This document shows positions 46,069-58,654 of a stretch of 64,000 nt of DNA, in pieces; position 1 is the first letter of the stretch; each line of letters starts with the position of its first letter. Source of the stretch: Sciurus carolinensis (Eukaryota; Chordata; Mammalia; Rodentia; Sciuridae); NCBI RefSeq assembly GCF_902686445.1, contig NC_062218.1:17351515-17415514 (forward strand), read 5' to 3'. The position numbers and the translations under genes are program-made. The notes beneath the pieces were generated by a model that was not told where the DNA came from, ran no database searches, and worked only from the letters and a program-made list of their open reading frames with translations.

Positions 46069-49000
46069 GTTTAGAGTTATTTCATTCAGAAGAATGTAAA
46101 GGACATTCATTGTATGAGACACAGAGGCTTGCTGCACTTGGCCACAAATATCACATGAGAGAAAAATGTGAACCATTTTCTATTCTTGAAATTATTAGAC
46201 ACAACTGCTGAAGTTGGCCAACACTATATTAATCTCTTCTGGTTCTAAAATTCCATTACATATTTACTATTTTTCCAAGTCAGACATTTTCCTCAGTTTG
46301 CAATACTACAGTGAGAAATAATTTTAAAATAACAGCAATGGGACATATATTTTGTAGATAAAACTAAATTCCATCAAATATTTAGAGTGAAATATAAATG
46401 CAATCAACATTTAAATAAATCAAAAGATGTTGATATTTTGCTAAAATTTTCAGTCTTTTCCAGATGTCTGGCAGCACATAAGAAAAACAAAACACTTTGT
46501 GAATAAACATAAGCTCAATTACACTAAAATGCCATTTTTCCACTGATTCCAATTTTCTTCCAGAGAGGCCATAATCATGGGCTGGATGATTGTAGAGATT
46601 AACAATCCAGGCTTCTAAGAACAGGGTAACATAGCACATTCATTAGTCATCTGGATTCCTGTGGCATTTCAGAAGCCTGAATTAGTTGATCATGAAAAAT
46701 TTTGTTTCATTGCTACAGTCATCTTGACATGACTCAAAATATATTTCATGAAAATTTTTTCCTAGGCTTTATGTCAGAACATAACTTTATGACATCCAAA
46801 GTTAGGTTCCATCTGCATATTTTTCCATGTATTCAGCCTCTACTTTATGATCCTTTCTCTTTGAGATTATTCACTCTATGGCTTCAAAAGTACTCAATAC
46901 CCTAAATATGGTGCTTCATAACTGCCACCCCAAACCAACCTTAATATTGTACTGAGACAAAGAATATGTTGTTATCTATCACTTACTTGACAGTATGGAT
47001 TTTACTTTATGGTTTATTATTTTTAGAAATAATTATATTTAATATTATCTCTTTCAGGAGAGAAATGTTTATTTTAATCATGATATTACTGTTCACATTA
47101 ATCAGAAAAATGGTTGCCTGAAATATGATTGCTGCCATTAAAACCAAAATTTCAGTCTACTAACGCCAATAGGAATGGTTGAACATGTCATTCAGAAGGA
47201 CTCAGAGAATGATTTTGTATAATGTGAAAGACACTCCTTTTTTCTTTGAGTAAAAATTATTGTAATTTGTATACCTTCCACTGGGACACAGATTAAAAAT
47301 TTAGAAAGGAATAAATACACCACTACATTCAGGGATCTGTCATAGTCAGATTCAAAGACTCATAGGAGACTTTACTAATATCCACCATTGCCATGACTCA
47401 GAAAGCTTCAAACTAAAAACAGCAACCAAGCATGAAATTTTATTCATGGAAAGCATGACTGAGAAATCTCCCCAGTTTGTATACTGTTGCCCAAACACAG
47501 ACCAAACTGGAGAGCTGGATTCAGCTTTAATCACAAACAAGGATCAATGATACACAATCTGATAATCAAAGGGCTGGATTCCAAACAGAACTGTCATATA
47601 TCCTATTATTTTGTAGCACTAAATTTAGCATCAGATTCTTAAATGGACTGGAAGGAACATGAGAACTGTGCTGATTATTTTCAGGTGTTATGTGCAGTTC
47701 ATGTGTATGCGAACATGATAAAATTTCAGCTACATATGAAGAATGTACTATAGCAATAACTTAAGGCAGCAAAGTGTGTGTTCTGTTTGACTTTAATCCC
47801 TGCGGGACTGTGGTTCCCATAGACTTGTCTTCTTCACCCAATTCTAAGAGGACTCCCAACATTACCAACGGATGGCTCAGCAGATACGATGGGCTCATTA
47901 TCTGCTGGACTTGAGTAAGAGTTAATGTAGTGTCTGTCATGGGTTGAATGAAGAGGTTCTCCTCTGAGGACCTGAAGACCAAAGGATCCCCAGGTTAAAA
48001 CCTATGTCAAAATTATGCAGAAACAGAACTGTTAGAGGTTTGTGTCATGGCAGTTGGACAGTATCTGGATCTGAATGAGGCTGAGACTTTCTCCCATTCC
48101 TCCTCATTAATCACTTAATTGCATTCACCTTTGACTCTGCAGTCACCAATTTGTGGATGTTCACAAATTTGTAAACCAAGAAGTAGAACAAGGTGGGGGG
48201 CTTAAGAAAGGAGATGAAGATGGGAAAGTATTTGTGAACAAGTACATCTTTAGCTGAAAATAGAGATAACAATATAAATCACCTGTGAGCATAACAATAA
48301 TAAATGGGCAGGATTAAATACTTCCTACAAAAATTGTTAGCTTATTGGTTTTCAATGAGTATATTTTGTGGTCTTGTGGAATTCTGGAATAAAAAACACA
48401 TAAACAAAAAAACTAAACATCCTTCATTTGTCTAAGAACTATCTCAACCATATTGTTCTAAATAAATAATATTAGTCTTAGTTTGAACACCCAGAGGGAA
48501 CATTCCAATAACTCAACGCCTTGGAAATGTCTTTCCAACAAATTCCATTCCTGTTTTGCTATCATGTTCCCACTCATTAAGGCAAGAGCCCTTTGCAGTA
48601 TCTATCAAGTCACTGTCTTTTAAGCAATGAACTGAAATATGTTCATCTTTTTGTCCCCTGTTTTTGTTAGCATCAATTGCAGTTTTCTCAAAGACTGACA
48701 ATTTGCTTGTAATGCTTTCAAATAGTCTCTTAAAATGTAAATCAGACTCCTATACCACTGGCCAGAAGGATTTACAAAATGAACATTTGTGATTGCATTT
48801 TGAATGGTGATCACAAAACACTAAATAAGAAATAGATGGATGATAGCACCTTTACCTGAGGTATTTGTGGAATAATACAAATTGTGTCTACTTTAATTTC
48901 AAACTGATGGGAAGTATGCATGTAGGGACCACAAAGAATAAAAGCTTAGAAAAGTAAGCACTGATATTACTTCACATTACCTTAGAGACTGAAAACAAAG

Positions 49001-49154
49001 TTGCATAGAGTTACCTCTTTCTGGTTCTCCAAGAGTCAGTTCCAGGGCTTGCCTCTTCTAGTTTCTTTACCAGATGCGTATTTATCCACTCTGGGGGAAA
49101 AGTAGAATCACCTGGCTCACTTTAAAGTGAAATTTATGCTCAAATTTAATTCTC
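46069..49154. other. Unannotated AT-rich DNA
   Basis: About 3.1 kb without a supported gene or a repeat I can name. Several 62-85-codon frames on both strands lack any family signature. Confidence 0.5.
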
Positions 49155-49162
49155 AGACACAT

Positions 49163-49203
<41 letters not shown>

Positions 49204-49210
49204 CACACAC
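49155..49210. repeat. (CA)n microsatellite
   Basis: About 18 uninterrupted CA units (49164-49200) with ATGC interruptions at both ends. Likely polymorphic. Confidence 0.95.
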
Positions 49211-49329
49211 AATTGGTCTTTGATAAAATTTGAGATGCATTAGTATTTTCAGATATAATTCATATAGGTACACATGGGTATGTGTACAAGTATAATAATA
49301 TGTGTTTAATTGTGATAACATTTAAAAGT

Positions 49330-49560
49330 GTATGACTAAATTATATGTATATATGTATTATACAAAATGCATATGCATGTAAAACTAGTATAGTAATAAT
49401 TACATTAAATATATATCATAATATTATCTATATAATTGTTTATACTATATGTATAGATACATTTTATATATATGTATATATACATTTGCTGCATGTACTT
49501 TTTATGTGTGTATTATATACATATATTTGCATATGTAGATAGATTAAACATCGGTGGATA
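49330..49560. repeat. AT-rich TA/TG/CA low-complexity region
   Basis: Many short TATATGTA and ATATACAT runs. It explains the tyrosine/isoleucine-rich open frames on both strands. Confidence 0.8.
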
Positions 49561-50375
49561 GACCCAGATGTGATTACAGATAAGGATAATCGTATATATT
49601 TACAAATACATTTAAAATTATGCTTCCAGTGACTTTCACGAGGCAAGTGAAATCTTATCATCTGCTCAGATAGTGATAATTAACTTTAAATAACCTCTCC
49701 GGCACAACTGTTATTCACAAATTCCTGAGTGCCGAAAGGAAAAGGAAGGATAATACAGGTAGAGAAGTGACAGAGAGTCAGAAAATATGTGTTCTTCTTG
49801 CCTTATTATTAATTTTGTAGGGATAGTCTTAGGATTTCTAGCAAGAGAAATGAACTTCTGTAAAATGGTGAACAGTAGTACATCAGTGTGTTCCCACCTG
49901 TGTTCTCTTAAATTACAGAAGTGCTCAAGACAATAAATGACTTCTCATCTCTCAAAGTCAAAGAAAAATAGTAAATAAGTAAAACAGAAGTTTTTAGACT
50001 GTTCAAAAGTTCCTGTGTGGTCTATGTCCTTGGTATCATTCTAAATTCATAGCCTGCTGATTTCCTTCCTGCCCTGGGTAGCTCCTCTTATATCCCAGGA
50101 GATCCCGAGGTGCTACAATGCCTAAAAGGGCCTCTCCCTGGTTTGGAATGGCGAACACTCTCACTTCCTGGAGAACTTTGCACTAATGCATCCTTTCTCA
50201 TTAGCCTGGTCTGGTGTTATACTAGATTTTCACCCCAGCCTGCCCACCCACCTCCTCCTGTTCTCCCAGACAACCTCACAGCATATATGACTTTATGTCA
50301 TTTCTCCAGGAATAATCCCTTAACTTGCAGGTTTGTTGCATGACTTTCTCACTTGGCACAAGCTATTTGATAGCA
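49561..50375. other. Unannotated DNA
   Basis: No gene or repeat recognised. 50040-50345 is less AT-rich and has a 77-codon unrecognised frame (50110-50343). Confidence 0.5.
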
Positions 50376-50400
50376 GTGTGTGTGTGTGTGTGTGTGTGTG
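50376..50400. repeat. (GT)12 microsatellite
   Basis: Uninterrupted GT/TG repeat. Confidence 0.95.
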
Positions 50401-50409
50401 ACTAAAGCC

Positions 50410-50860
50410 ATTTCCAGTGTCCACTTCAGCAGGGAAAAGAACATCTGTCATTTTGTGCCATCATCCCACCATCCATCTTTGGAACTTTATCATCCTAAAT
50501 AGAAACTGCAAGTGTCTTCATCATGCCCTGGTCCAACCCGTGGCAATTCTAATCTACACTTTGTCTCCATGAATGTGTTTGTTTTAGATGCTCTGTAGAA
50601 GGAGAATCACACAATATCCATAGTTTTCTGTCTGGCTCACTTCCCAGAGCAGAAGGTTTTCAGGCTTTGTGGTGCATGTATAAGAATTCCATTCCTTTTC
50701 TCAAACTGAGTAATATTCTGACACATACTCATTCTACATTTTGCTTATGAAGATTTGTGTTGTTCATGGACATTTGGGTTGTTGCTGTCTTTTAGCTATT
50801 ATGAATAATGTTGCTATGTGTATTGTTGGAAAACTGCCTATTTGAGTCTTGTGCAGATTT
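50410..50860 (-). mobile_element. Old L1 (L1M type), antisense
   Basis: On the + strand 'tgtctccatgaatgtgtttg', 'gtctggctcacttcccagag', 'gcatgtataagaattccatt', 'ggacatttgggttgttgctg' and 'ctattatgaataatgttgct' follow the reverse complement of the L1M ORF2 end and 3' UTR. Confidence 0.82.
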
Positions 50861-51478
50861 TCATTTTTTTTCCTACTGTATCTGCATGGTCTACTATAAT
50901 TTCTAGAATAGTTATATTTTTATTGTTCCTTTTTCCCGTTTTCTCCTCTGTTTTGTACTCAAAGTCCAATATCTGTGGATCTTATTGTGTCCTTCACTTC
51001 CATCTGGGCAGGCTGGTGGAGGCATGGAATAGGAGGAGAGCTGTTGTGTGGACAGCTCTCAACCCTCCTGCTTTGCTGTGGCTCCTCCACCTTACAGTTC
51101 TCCTCATGGACCAAGCCACCACAGGTACACTACCTGTACTTCCACACCACTCTTGACCTCCTGTCCCTGCAGAAGGAAGGACCCTGTCGATGGTCTTTAG
51201 TGACTCCAAGGACTTTTGCTTTCCTACTCATTTTCTTAACTCTGCTATGACTGCTTAAATAACCACTTAATTGATCTATTCCTCAGTTATATACATTAAA
51301 ATTTACCATTTGTTTTCTGCTACAAATGTCATGATGTGTAGTGGTGATTGAGTACATAATTTTTGAATAAATGAGTAAATGAGATCTTAAATGTCCCATC
51401 ATATGCACACCTTTTATATCAATTTTCAAATTGTTAATAATTTATTGTATTAAAAATGCATAAAATTATATACTCCAA
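50861..51478. other. Unannotated DNA with a G+C-richer patch
   Basis: 50975-51210 is clearly richer in G and C than its surroundings and is open in three frames (112, 91 and 71 codons, two + and one minus). None is recognised, and overlapping openness in several frames argues against a real coding region. Confidence 0.45.
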
Positions 51479-51545
51479 GAGAGCAATGCAGCTAAGTAGA
51501 ATGCTTGCCAAGCATGAGCAAGGTCCTGGATTAAATCCCCAGCAC
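51479..51545 (+). mobile_element. Diverged ID SINE, sense
   Basis: 'agctaagtagaatgcttgcc', 'aagcatgagcaaggtcctgg' and 'attaaatccccagcac' match the tRNA-derived ID head. The B-box has lost consensus ('gattaaatccc'). Confidence 0.82.
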
Positions 51546-52105
51546 ACATTCTGTGTGTATGTGTTCCAAATTAAAGGTATTAGAAATGATTTGCAAAACC
51601 TGTTGGTTTTGATGGGCTTGTCAATTGTTCATAGATTTCACCACAAACTAAAACTTGACCATTCTATCAATTTTGTTGAAATTTAACCTAAGATTATATG
51701 GGAACTGTTAAAAGATGGCAGTAATATTCAATAATTTATCTGTGTGTAGTAAGATTTTCTTGAGAGAGTGCATCTGCAACAAGATCCAATAATAAATTAG
51801 ATATTGATGCTAGTATAACACTATAAAATTCATCCATAGGCTAATATAATCCTGCACATATCACTTATAAATTATAATTTAAAATTTTTGTGCACATTAA
51901 AAAGTTTTTTGCTAGTGTGGTTTAACTTAAAAATTTTATATTTTGCATTGCGATATGGATAAAGCTTTGTTGGAAATGTCATTTGAAATTATTTTATATT
52001 TATAATTTTCATTAGTAGAAGTGAATTTCTTAATCTATCTATCTATCTCTATCTCTGCAAATGGTTCCAGGTCAGAACCTAGGAGTTTATGATTTTTCCA
52101 CTGTA
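51546..52105. other. Unannotated AT-rich DNA
   Basis: Contains a small (TCTA)n/(TCTC)n patch at 52033-52057 and nothing else recognised. Confidence 0.55.
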
Positions 52106-52556
52106 TGATTTTGCTAGAGCTTCCAAAACAAAGTACTGAGCACTAGATGACCAGAACAACAGAGTTGTATTTCATTCTCATGAATGGAAGTCCAGCCCCA
52201 GGAGGTGACCCTGGCTAAGGCCTCTCTTTCTCGCCCCAGCTGCCTTCTTAAAGGGTCCTCACTTGGTCTTTCTCCTGTGCTCATGCAATCTCAAGCTCCC
52301 TTCCTCTTCTCATCAGGGCACGGGTCTTGCTGTGACTCACGTGGCCATGCCAGATTCTGTGTGCGCATGTCTGTGTTCGTAATTCCTCTTTATCTGAGGG
52401 CATCAATCACATTGGTTTAGGATACACACGTATAACCTGATTTTATCTTAATTAACTTTGTAAAGGTCCTATCTTTAAATATAGTCATATTTTGAAGTAC
52501 TGGTTATAGGGTTTCAAAGTATGAATTTGGGGTAGACGCTATTTAGTTCATGATAT
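52106..52556 (-). mobile_element. Old mammalian LTR (MaLR/ERVL-like), antisense
   Basis: Nearly full length. '+' strand landmarks: 'ttgctagagcttccaaaaca', 'tctcatgaatggaagtccag', 'tctgagggcatcaatcacat', 'ttaattaactttgtaaaggt', 'cctatctttaaatatagtca' and 'gtatgaatttggggtagacg'. The fragment at 38347-38440 is the same family in the opposite orientation. The frame at 52184-52420 lies within it and is not a gene. Confidence 0.78.
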
Positions 52557-52830
52557 CAACCAAGCCAAAACAAGCATTGAATTTTTCCAACTATTTTCCT
52601 AAATCTTTTCATCACATTACTGGCTCTGTCCTCCACCTCCCAATCCTTTGACTTCACTCTCCACCTCCCCTACTACCCAGCACCTTGATTACCTGAACCA
52701 GGTCAAACAGCATTTCCCACAATATCTTCCCTGACTGAGATTACTTTTGCTCCTTTCTGTTATGGGTTCAAATAAATTTCTTGTCTTCTGCTGTTATTAC
52801 CCTTGTTACCTGTCCTAGTTCTTTGGATGC

Positions 52831-53018
52831 CATATAGTGATCTCACTGGTTAGTGGACTCAGACTGCCTGGGTTCAAAGCCACTGAGTAGATAGGAGTCT
52901 GCAGAAATTTGTTCAAACTCTGTTTCTATTTACTTGTATGTGAAGGGAGTTAATAATTTCTTCACATGTGTGTTGAGATAAAGGAGTTAAACACATTAAT
53001 TGCTTAGAATAGTGTTCT
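52831..53018 (+). mobile_element. MIR SINE, sense
   Basis: 'agactgcctgggttcaaa' matches the MIR tRNA-like head. 'tgaagggagttaataatttc' and 'ttaattgcttagaatagtgt' match its 3' half ('gcgcttagaacagtgcctgg'). Confidence 0.83.
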
Positions 53019-53239
53019 ATTGGGTTTTGCTTTGTTGTTCTGCTTTGTAAGTTATGTTCACTGCTGTGACTCACATAATCGCTGTCCCCTGCACGAGCTC
53101 CTACTTTCAGGAAGCCAGGAAGCTGCTTGGCCTTGCTCACAGCAGCCTCCCTACTGTGTACTACATGAATAACGTACATGTGCGATATACATCAACAGAA
53201 TGTGCAATGGCACAGACATAGGGCAATTTACTCTTTTTG

Positions 53240-53418
53240 TGCGTGGAGCAAGGTACTGGGATTTAAACCTAGAGCTGCTCTACCACTGAGTTAGATCCTT
53301 CAGTCTCCCCCCTTTTTCCTTTCGAGACAGGGTCTCACAAATTTTCTGAGTCTGGCCTCAAACTTAAATGTTGCCTCAGCTTACCAATTTTCTGGGATAA
53401 CAGGTATGCACCAAGGGG
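53240..53418 (-). mobile_element. Composite 7SL/ID SINE (MEN type), antisense, diverged
   Basis: 'ggtactgggatttaaaccta', 'gctctaccactgagttagat', 'gagacagggtctcacaaatt', 'ggcctcaaacttaaatgttg' and 'ctgggataacaggtatgcac'. It is one of the more diverged composite copies. Confidence 0.9.
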
Positions 53419-54233
53419 CCAGAGAAAAACTGGTCCTTTATTATTGGAATAGAAACAGTAATTAAGACTGACCTTAAAAATAACACTTAAGAATGGATAT
53501 AAGGAGTCCACCTTAGAAGTAGACATCTGTTAAACAGGAGGGTTCCTATTGAGAAAATGCTCCAGAGAGAGACTCAGTTGCCATGTTTCTAAAGATGTTT
53601 TGTTATTTGCAAACTGCAGAGACGAATACAGAAGTCTCAACATCAGCAGGTACTGTGGAAATAACAGCACAGATTTAAGTACTAAAACAAAGATCTGAAT
53701 CGATACAGACTTCGTATTTAAAGTAGTTTGTCAAAACTATATGCCCAAAAGCAGTGGAGCAGGGCTAAAAGAAATGTCTTAGTGCCAAACTTGCCAGTAG
53801 TCAAAGTATCTGACTGACTTGCAAATATATGTTCAACAGGTAGCTTTCGCGCAAACTTGCTGCAGCCAAGTTTCACTTCAGGCAGTTTTACCACTTTTGA
53901 AGGCTAAGATATATAGCCCCTTCCAGGATCTTTCCTAACTTCTTAGTAGAATAATTCAGAAGGCAGTTAACTTCGGGGGTTTTATTGTATTTTGTCTATG
54001 AAACAACCAACGATTGTTTTCTTGAAAACTTATTTGCTTTTCTTACTCCCTTCAACTTCAAACAGGTTTTTGAATACAAATAAAATTTCTTCAGACCAAA
54101 GAGAGAGAAAGACTTTGGGGAAGATGTTTTCTAGGTATTTAGAAATTGAAAATAAAAGCATTTGAAACTAGATACCTGTGCTTGAATATGAAGCAACATT
54201 TTAGTTTATGCATTTAAAATTATTAATAATGTG
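53419..54233. other. Unannotated DNA
   Basis: Nothing recognised. Confidence 0.55.
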
Positions 54234-54649
54234 TGTTATGATTTAGATATGAGGTTTCCCACAAAAGCTCATGTGTGAGACAATGCAAGAATATTCAGAG
54301 ATGAAACGATCAGATTATGAGAGGTGTAATCTCATTAGTGGAGTATCAGGGATAAGGGAAGGTATGGAAGGTGTGACTGGAGGAGATAGGTCAGGGGAAC
54401 ATGTCTTTGGGGATCATATTTTGTCCCTGGTGGCTGCAGCTCTGTCTACAGCCTGGCTGTCAAGTTCTGAGCTGCTTTACTTCACCATGCCTTTCCACCA
54501 TGATGTTCTGCTTCACCTCCTACCCAGAGCTCAGGAACCAGCAGATCATGGACTAAACCTCTGAAATGGTGATCCGAAATAAACAGTTTCAGCTCTACAT
54601 TTTTCTTCTCAGGTGTTTTGGTCACAGTGATGAAAAGCTAACTAAAACA
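54234..54649 (+). mobile_element. Solo LTR of MST/MaLR-like type, sense
   Basis: Begins TG ('tgttatgatttagatatgag') and ends CA ('aaaagctaactaaaaca') with the layout of MaLR LTRs: 'cccacaaaagctcatgtgtg' near the start, 'ccagcagatcatggactaaa' and a poly-A signal in 'ccgaaataaacag' near 54575, then 'ttttggtcacagtgatgaaa'. Flanks atgtg (54229-54233) and gtgtg (54650-54654) fit a 5-bp target duplication with one change. No internal retroviral sequence adjoins it. The 97-codon frame at 54271-54564 is inside it and not a gene. Confidence 0.82.
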
Positions 54650-57412
54650 GTGTGGATCATTAGTTTGGAATTATCCTTAAGAGAGAGATGGAGATAAAGG
54701 GATGAGAGAGGTGTCCTAGTAAGAAGCTAGGATTCAACATTCAGGTTTTCTTCATCTAGGTGGACCATCTAAAGGCTTTTGGAAATCAAAAATAAAATTA
54801 AGTAGTTTCCAGGCCTGAAACTGAGAACTACCAGGCCCTTTTCTGTATAACTCCTACATTAGAATATTTATTCATCAAAATATATAATACACAAAAATTA
54901 TTGCTTACTTACTTTTTCTTCAGGAACCTTGGATTGCCTATAGTTGCTAATCATCTCTTGTACTTAGCAAAATCTAACAAATCATAGAAATGTGTGCTTA
55001 TAACCATTCTGTTTATACTTTAGTGGTATTACCATTTTAGTTATACTTTTGAAATTACTAAACATTTTGTGTAGAGTATTGCCTGAAGAGCCCTTAGCAA
55101 GTCAGTTTTCAGAAAGTGAAATATAAGATCAATTAATTTAGTTAATATTCATATCAACTTCATACCAAAAGTAAAGGAAGAAAAATGAAAAAGAACTGAG
55201 AATCTAGAATTAAAAAAATCAATTTTTACTTTTAACGGAGAGCCTCTATTCACTGCAAAGTAATAATATATTTTAAGAACATTAACTTCTTTGGAATAAG
55301 AGCCTAATGTACATGCAGATGTTTTTCTTAAATTTTTTTTCTAATACTTTTCTGTCGTATGATTGAGGCTAAGGATTACTATTATTTTTAATTAGTAAAT
55401 TGGGTTAGGTCAGTAATTTGTTTAAACAACTTTTTAGTCATTGCTTTCCACTGCTCAAATACAAGGAAAGCGGTTAATTTTTAGGTAAGGTGGTTTCCCT
55501 ACAGTTAGAGTTTATGTAACAGCGATATTTCTGTCCTTCAATTCCCTTCACGCTATGGAACAGAAGGGAGGTAACAAAGTGAAGCTAACATCTTACCTTT
55601 GTACCCGAGACTTTCTTTTCTCCTCTTACATGTACTTTCTGCCTGAGTCTAAGCTTCAGAGTACCTTGTAGCTAATACCTACACATTTTGCATGAAGATG
55701 GGCTCAGCAGGGACACTCCTCCAACATATTTTTGAATGGAACACTGAGATGTTTACCAGTATAGTTTTCTTTCTTCAAGAACATAGAGAGTCTACATTTG
55801 AAAGTCCCCTTTGAAAATTAAGATGAGGCTATGCCATTTCTGTAGGACCAAAGCAATATAGACAGAAAGGATATAAAACTCTTCTAACCCTGATCTGAAC
55901 TATGGAATCAATCTGCACACTCTGCTTATCCAGAGACCAAAGTTCAAGATGGAGAAACAAGCTGGATGCCTGAGTTTCTCTTAGAAAAGAGAATCTTAGA
56001 CATTGATCCCATCCACACCACCCTTCAAGGGAGCAAGAACAGCATTTTAAATGGATTAAAATCTTGGAGGCTTGCAGGTTTATTTTTCAATATCTAGAGA
56101 GAATTCCCATGGATATTAAAGCACTTTTCCTGTGCCAACCACTTTTCTGGAGATTTGCATTCATGTATGGTAAAGACTATTAAGATAATAATCAGGTATA
56201 TAGAAAGAGCAATCTAATATGTAAGTCAGATTTAAAAAACTATTCCTATTATAAATGATCAGCAAATCCAAAAGACAGAATTATGTTTCTGACATTAATA
56301 GTTACTTCTTACCTTAAAATATAAAGCATGACATGATTATTTAGGGTGGTATAAGTAGTTATCAAGTAGTACTGAGTTATTGCTCTGACAAGCAAAAATT
56401 AGATATTTATAATAGCAGTATAGAAATCACCTCAGTTAAGGGAAAATATGTTACATGAAATGTAGACTTGAAATTCTAATATATGTGTGAATCATATTTT
56501 CTACTTACGTTTGCTACAATTTTGACATAACTGTACTTTCTGTTTAGACATGATGCTATTCACTGACATGATAGCATATTGTCAAACAAGGTTATATAAT
56601 TAGTCAAATGCATAAAGAATAAATACTACCTTACTGACAAATTTAACTATGGGAAATTGGTAAACAATTATTTAAATTACATGGCTTGAGAATATTTAAA
56701 AAGTTATTTTTTTCATCATGCAAATTATTCCTATTTATCTTGAGAGATAAACAGACACAGTATATCCCTTGCTGTGATGGAAATTTTGATTTCAAAATTG
56801 TACTTGTGGAAGAATTTCACACTGAATTTTGAAGCAGGCACTGCAGATATTATTTTTAGCACAATTTGAAATTTTGCCCCAAGATTGAGGGCTCAGTTGG
56901 TTAGAAGCTTTCTATTGATTTTTAAATTAAAATTCTCATGAAAAGCAAGCTGACTTGGCTGCTTTTAAACAAGGCACAATGCAAGCATTGGAGATTGTTC
57001 CTTGCCTGTTTTGTGAGAAGCAGTTCTTGAGTTCTGGCAAGAAGAGTGAACATGAATGTCTCCACTATGCTAATAATAGTCCAACAACTTCTTCATTTTA
57101 TTTAGTAAGTTATACTGTTTTAAAAGTTTCATTTCATTCTGTGAAATAACTGAGTCATAATTCACAATATTACATTATGTAGGAGATAAACTGCTGGTGT
57201 GTGTTTTTCAGAAGTTGAATGCCACTGTACTCCCATTTATCAAAAGAGGAGTATAGGCATCTTCCCCGGTCAGAGCTCTCTGATTCTCCCAACATTTTAG
57301 TCTTAATCTTTCTTTTCTTGTACTCTGCCTATATGGAGCTGCATTTTTAGTTAGCAATTTTGTTTGAAAAATTTTGTATTCGAAACATGAAATCACCCCC
57401 CACAAAAAAAGT
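54650..57412. other. Unannotated AT-rich DNA
   Basis: About 2.8 kb with no gene or repeat that I can name. Confidence 0.5.
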
Positions 57413-57430
57413 CCCCCCCCTCCCCGTGAG

Positions 57431-57466
<36 letters not shown>
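57413..57466. repeat. C8 tract followed by (GC)4(AC)15
   Basis: Eight C, 'tccccgtga', then 37 bp of strict purine/pyrimidine alternation (57430-57466) that switches from GC to AC units. It explains the cysteine/valine-rich minus-strand frames at 57208-57580. Confidence 0.95.
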
Positions 57467-57470
<4 letters not shown>

Positions 57471-58193
57471 ACACTTCTGTTTTTGGCAGACTGATTACTT
57501 TCCAATGCCAAGAGTCTGATTTCAGAATATAACTGGGATACACAGGCATGACACAGTTTTCTGATGTAACCCTTTGTCAAGGTATTTCAATAAAAGACAT
57601 TTCAAAAATGTTATTAGCAAAGGCAGCCTCATGGGTTAGCTTGGAAATAATAAAGTCACTGAGAAAGTTTTCATAAAGTTTTATTGGCCAAGCACTAACA
57701 GAAATAAGAACTATAAGGAAAAATGTCAGCAATCATCACATTAGTTCCTGAGGGAAATATTGAAGAAGGGAGCAGAAGCTAAAGCTAGGGTAGAGAGTCC
57801 AGAGAGACTCTGAGACCCTGGAAAGAGTGAGTGAAGGAAGAAAGGAGCAGCTGACAGTGAAGGGACTTTGCCAGATGAACTGTGAAGACAAAGACATTTT
57901 TTAAAAGTGTGTTCTCCAGAATTCTTGCTATGTTTATTGTGATGAATACTTTTATTCTTTCCCCCACTATTCTTACTTCAGATTTACATGATTATTGTCT
58001 TACTTTTGTTTGCTTTTCTTGCAGAATTTTTGTTGTTAATTGCTTTGGAGGCATTGCATGTCTCCTTGAAGAGCTCTTAAGGTGATCCAGATATGTTCAA
58101 GATCATCGATTAACTCAGAATTTGAATCTAGGAGAATAAAAGTTGCTTAAGAAATTTTAGTAACTAATTTGTTCCTAAAAGTCAACTGGAACA
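57467..58193. other. Unannotated DNA
   Basis: Nothing recognised. Short frames at 57785-58085 on both strands are unsupported. Confidence 0.55.
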
Positions 58194-58425
58194 CTGGGCA
58201 CAGTGGCACAGACCTGTAATCCCAGCAGCTTGGGAGGGTGAGGTAGGAGGATTTCAAGTTCAAAGTCAGCCTCAAGAACTTAGGGAAACCCCAAGCAACT
58301 TAGCAAGAGCCTGTCTCAAAACGAAAACTAAAAAGAACTGGAGAAGTGATTCAATGGCTAAGCATGACTGGGTTCAATCCCCAGTATTAATAATAATAAT
58401 TTTAATAATAATAAAATATTTTGGT
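58194..58425 (+). mobile_element. Composite 7SL/ID SINE (MEN type), sense, full length
   Basis: The best sense copy for seeing the architecture. 7SL-like half: 'cagacctgtaatcccagcag', 'tgaggtaggaggatttcaag', 'agcaagagcctgtctcaaaa'. A-rich linker. ID-like half: 'actggagaagtgattcaatg', 'ctgggttcaatccccagtat'. The tail has become a (TAA)n repeat. Confidence 0.95.
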
Positions 58426-58654
58426 AAAAGAATATTATCCTGATTTAATAGTTTGATTGCAGTATAAACCAATTATTTCTGTCTCTACTCTCACACAGAT
58501 CTTCATCAAAATATAATTAGAAGAACAAAGAGAAATACAGGATCATGCTAATCCTTGTGCAATCAGAGGTTGAGATAAAAGCAAGGCAAAAGGAATACTC
58601 AACTAATGGAGAAGGTATTTTAAATAAAAATATACCTAGAGATCATTATAATTC

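Noticed and set aside
49155..49210. CRISPR-like array
   Set aside because: A plain CA dinucleotide microsatellite; no spaced repeats anywhere in the window.
54271..54564. 97-codon frame as a gene
   Set aside because: Entirely inside a solo LTR of non-coding type.
57208..57580. Two overlapping minus-strand frames with a Val-Cys repeat
   Set aside because: Generated by translation through the CA/GC microsatellite.
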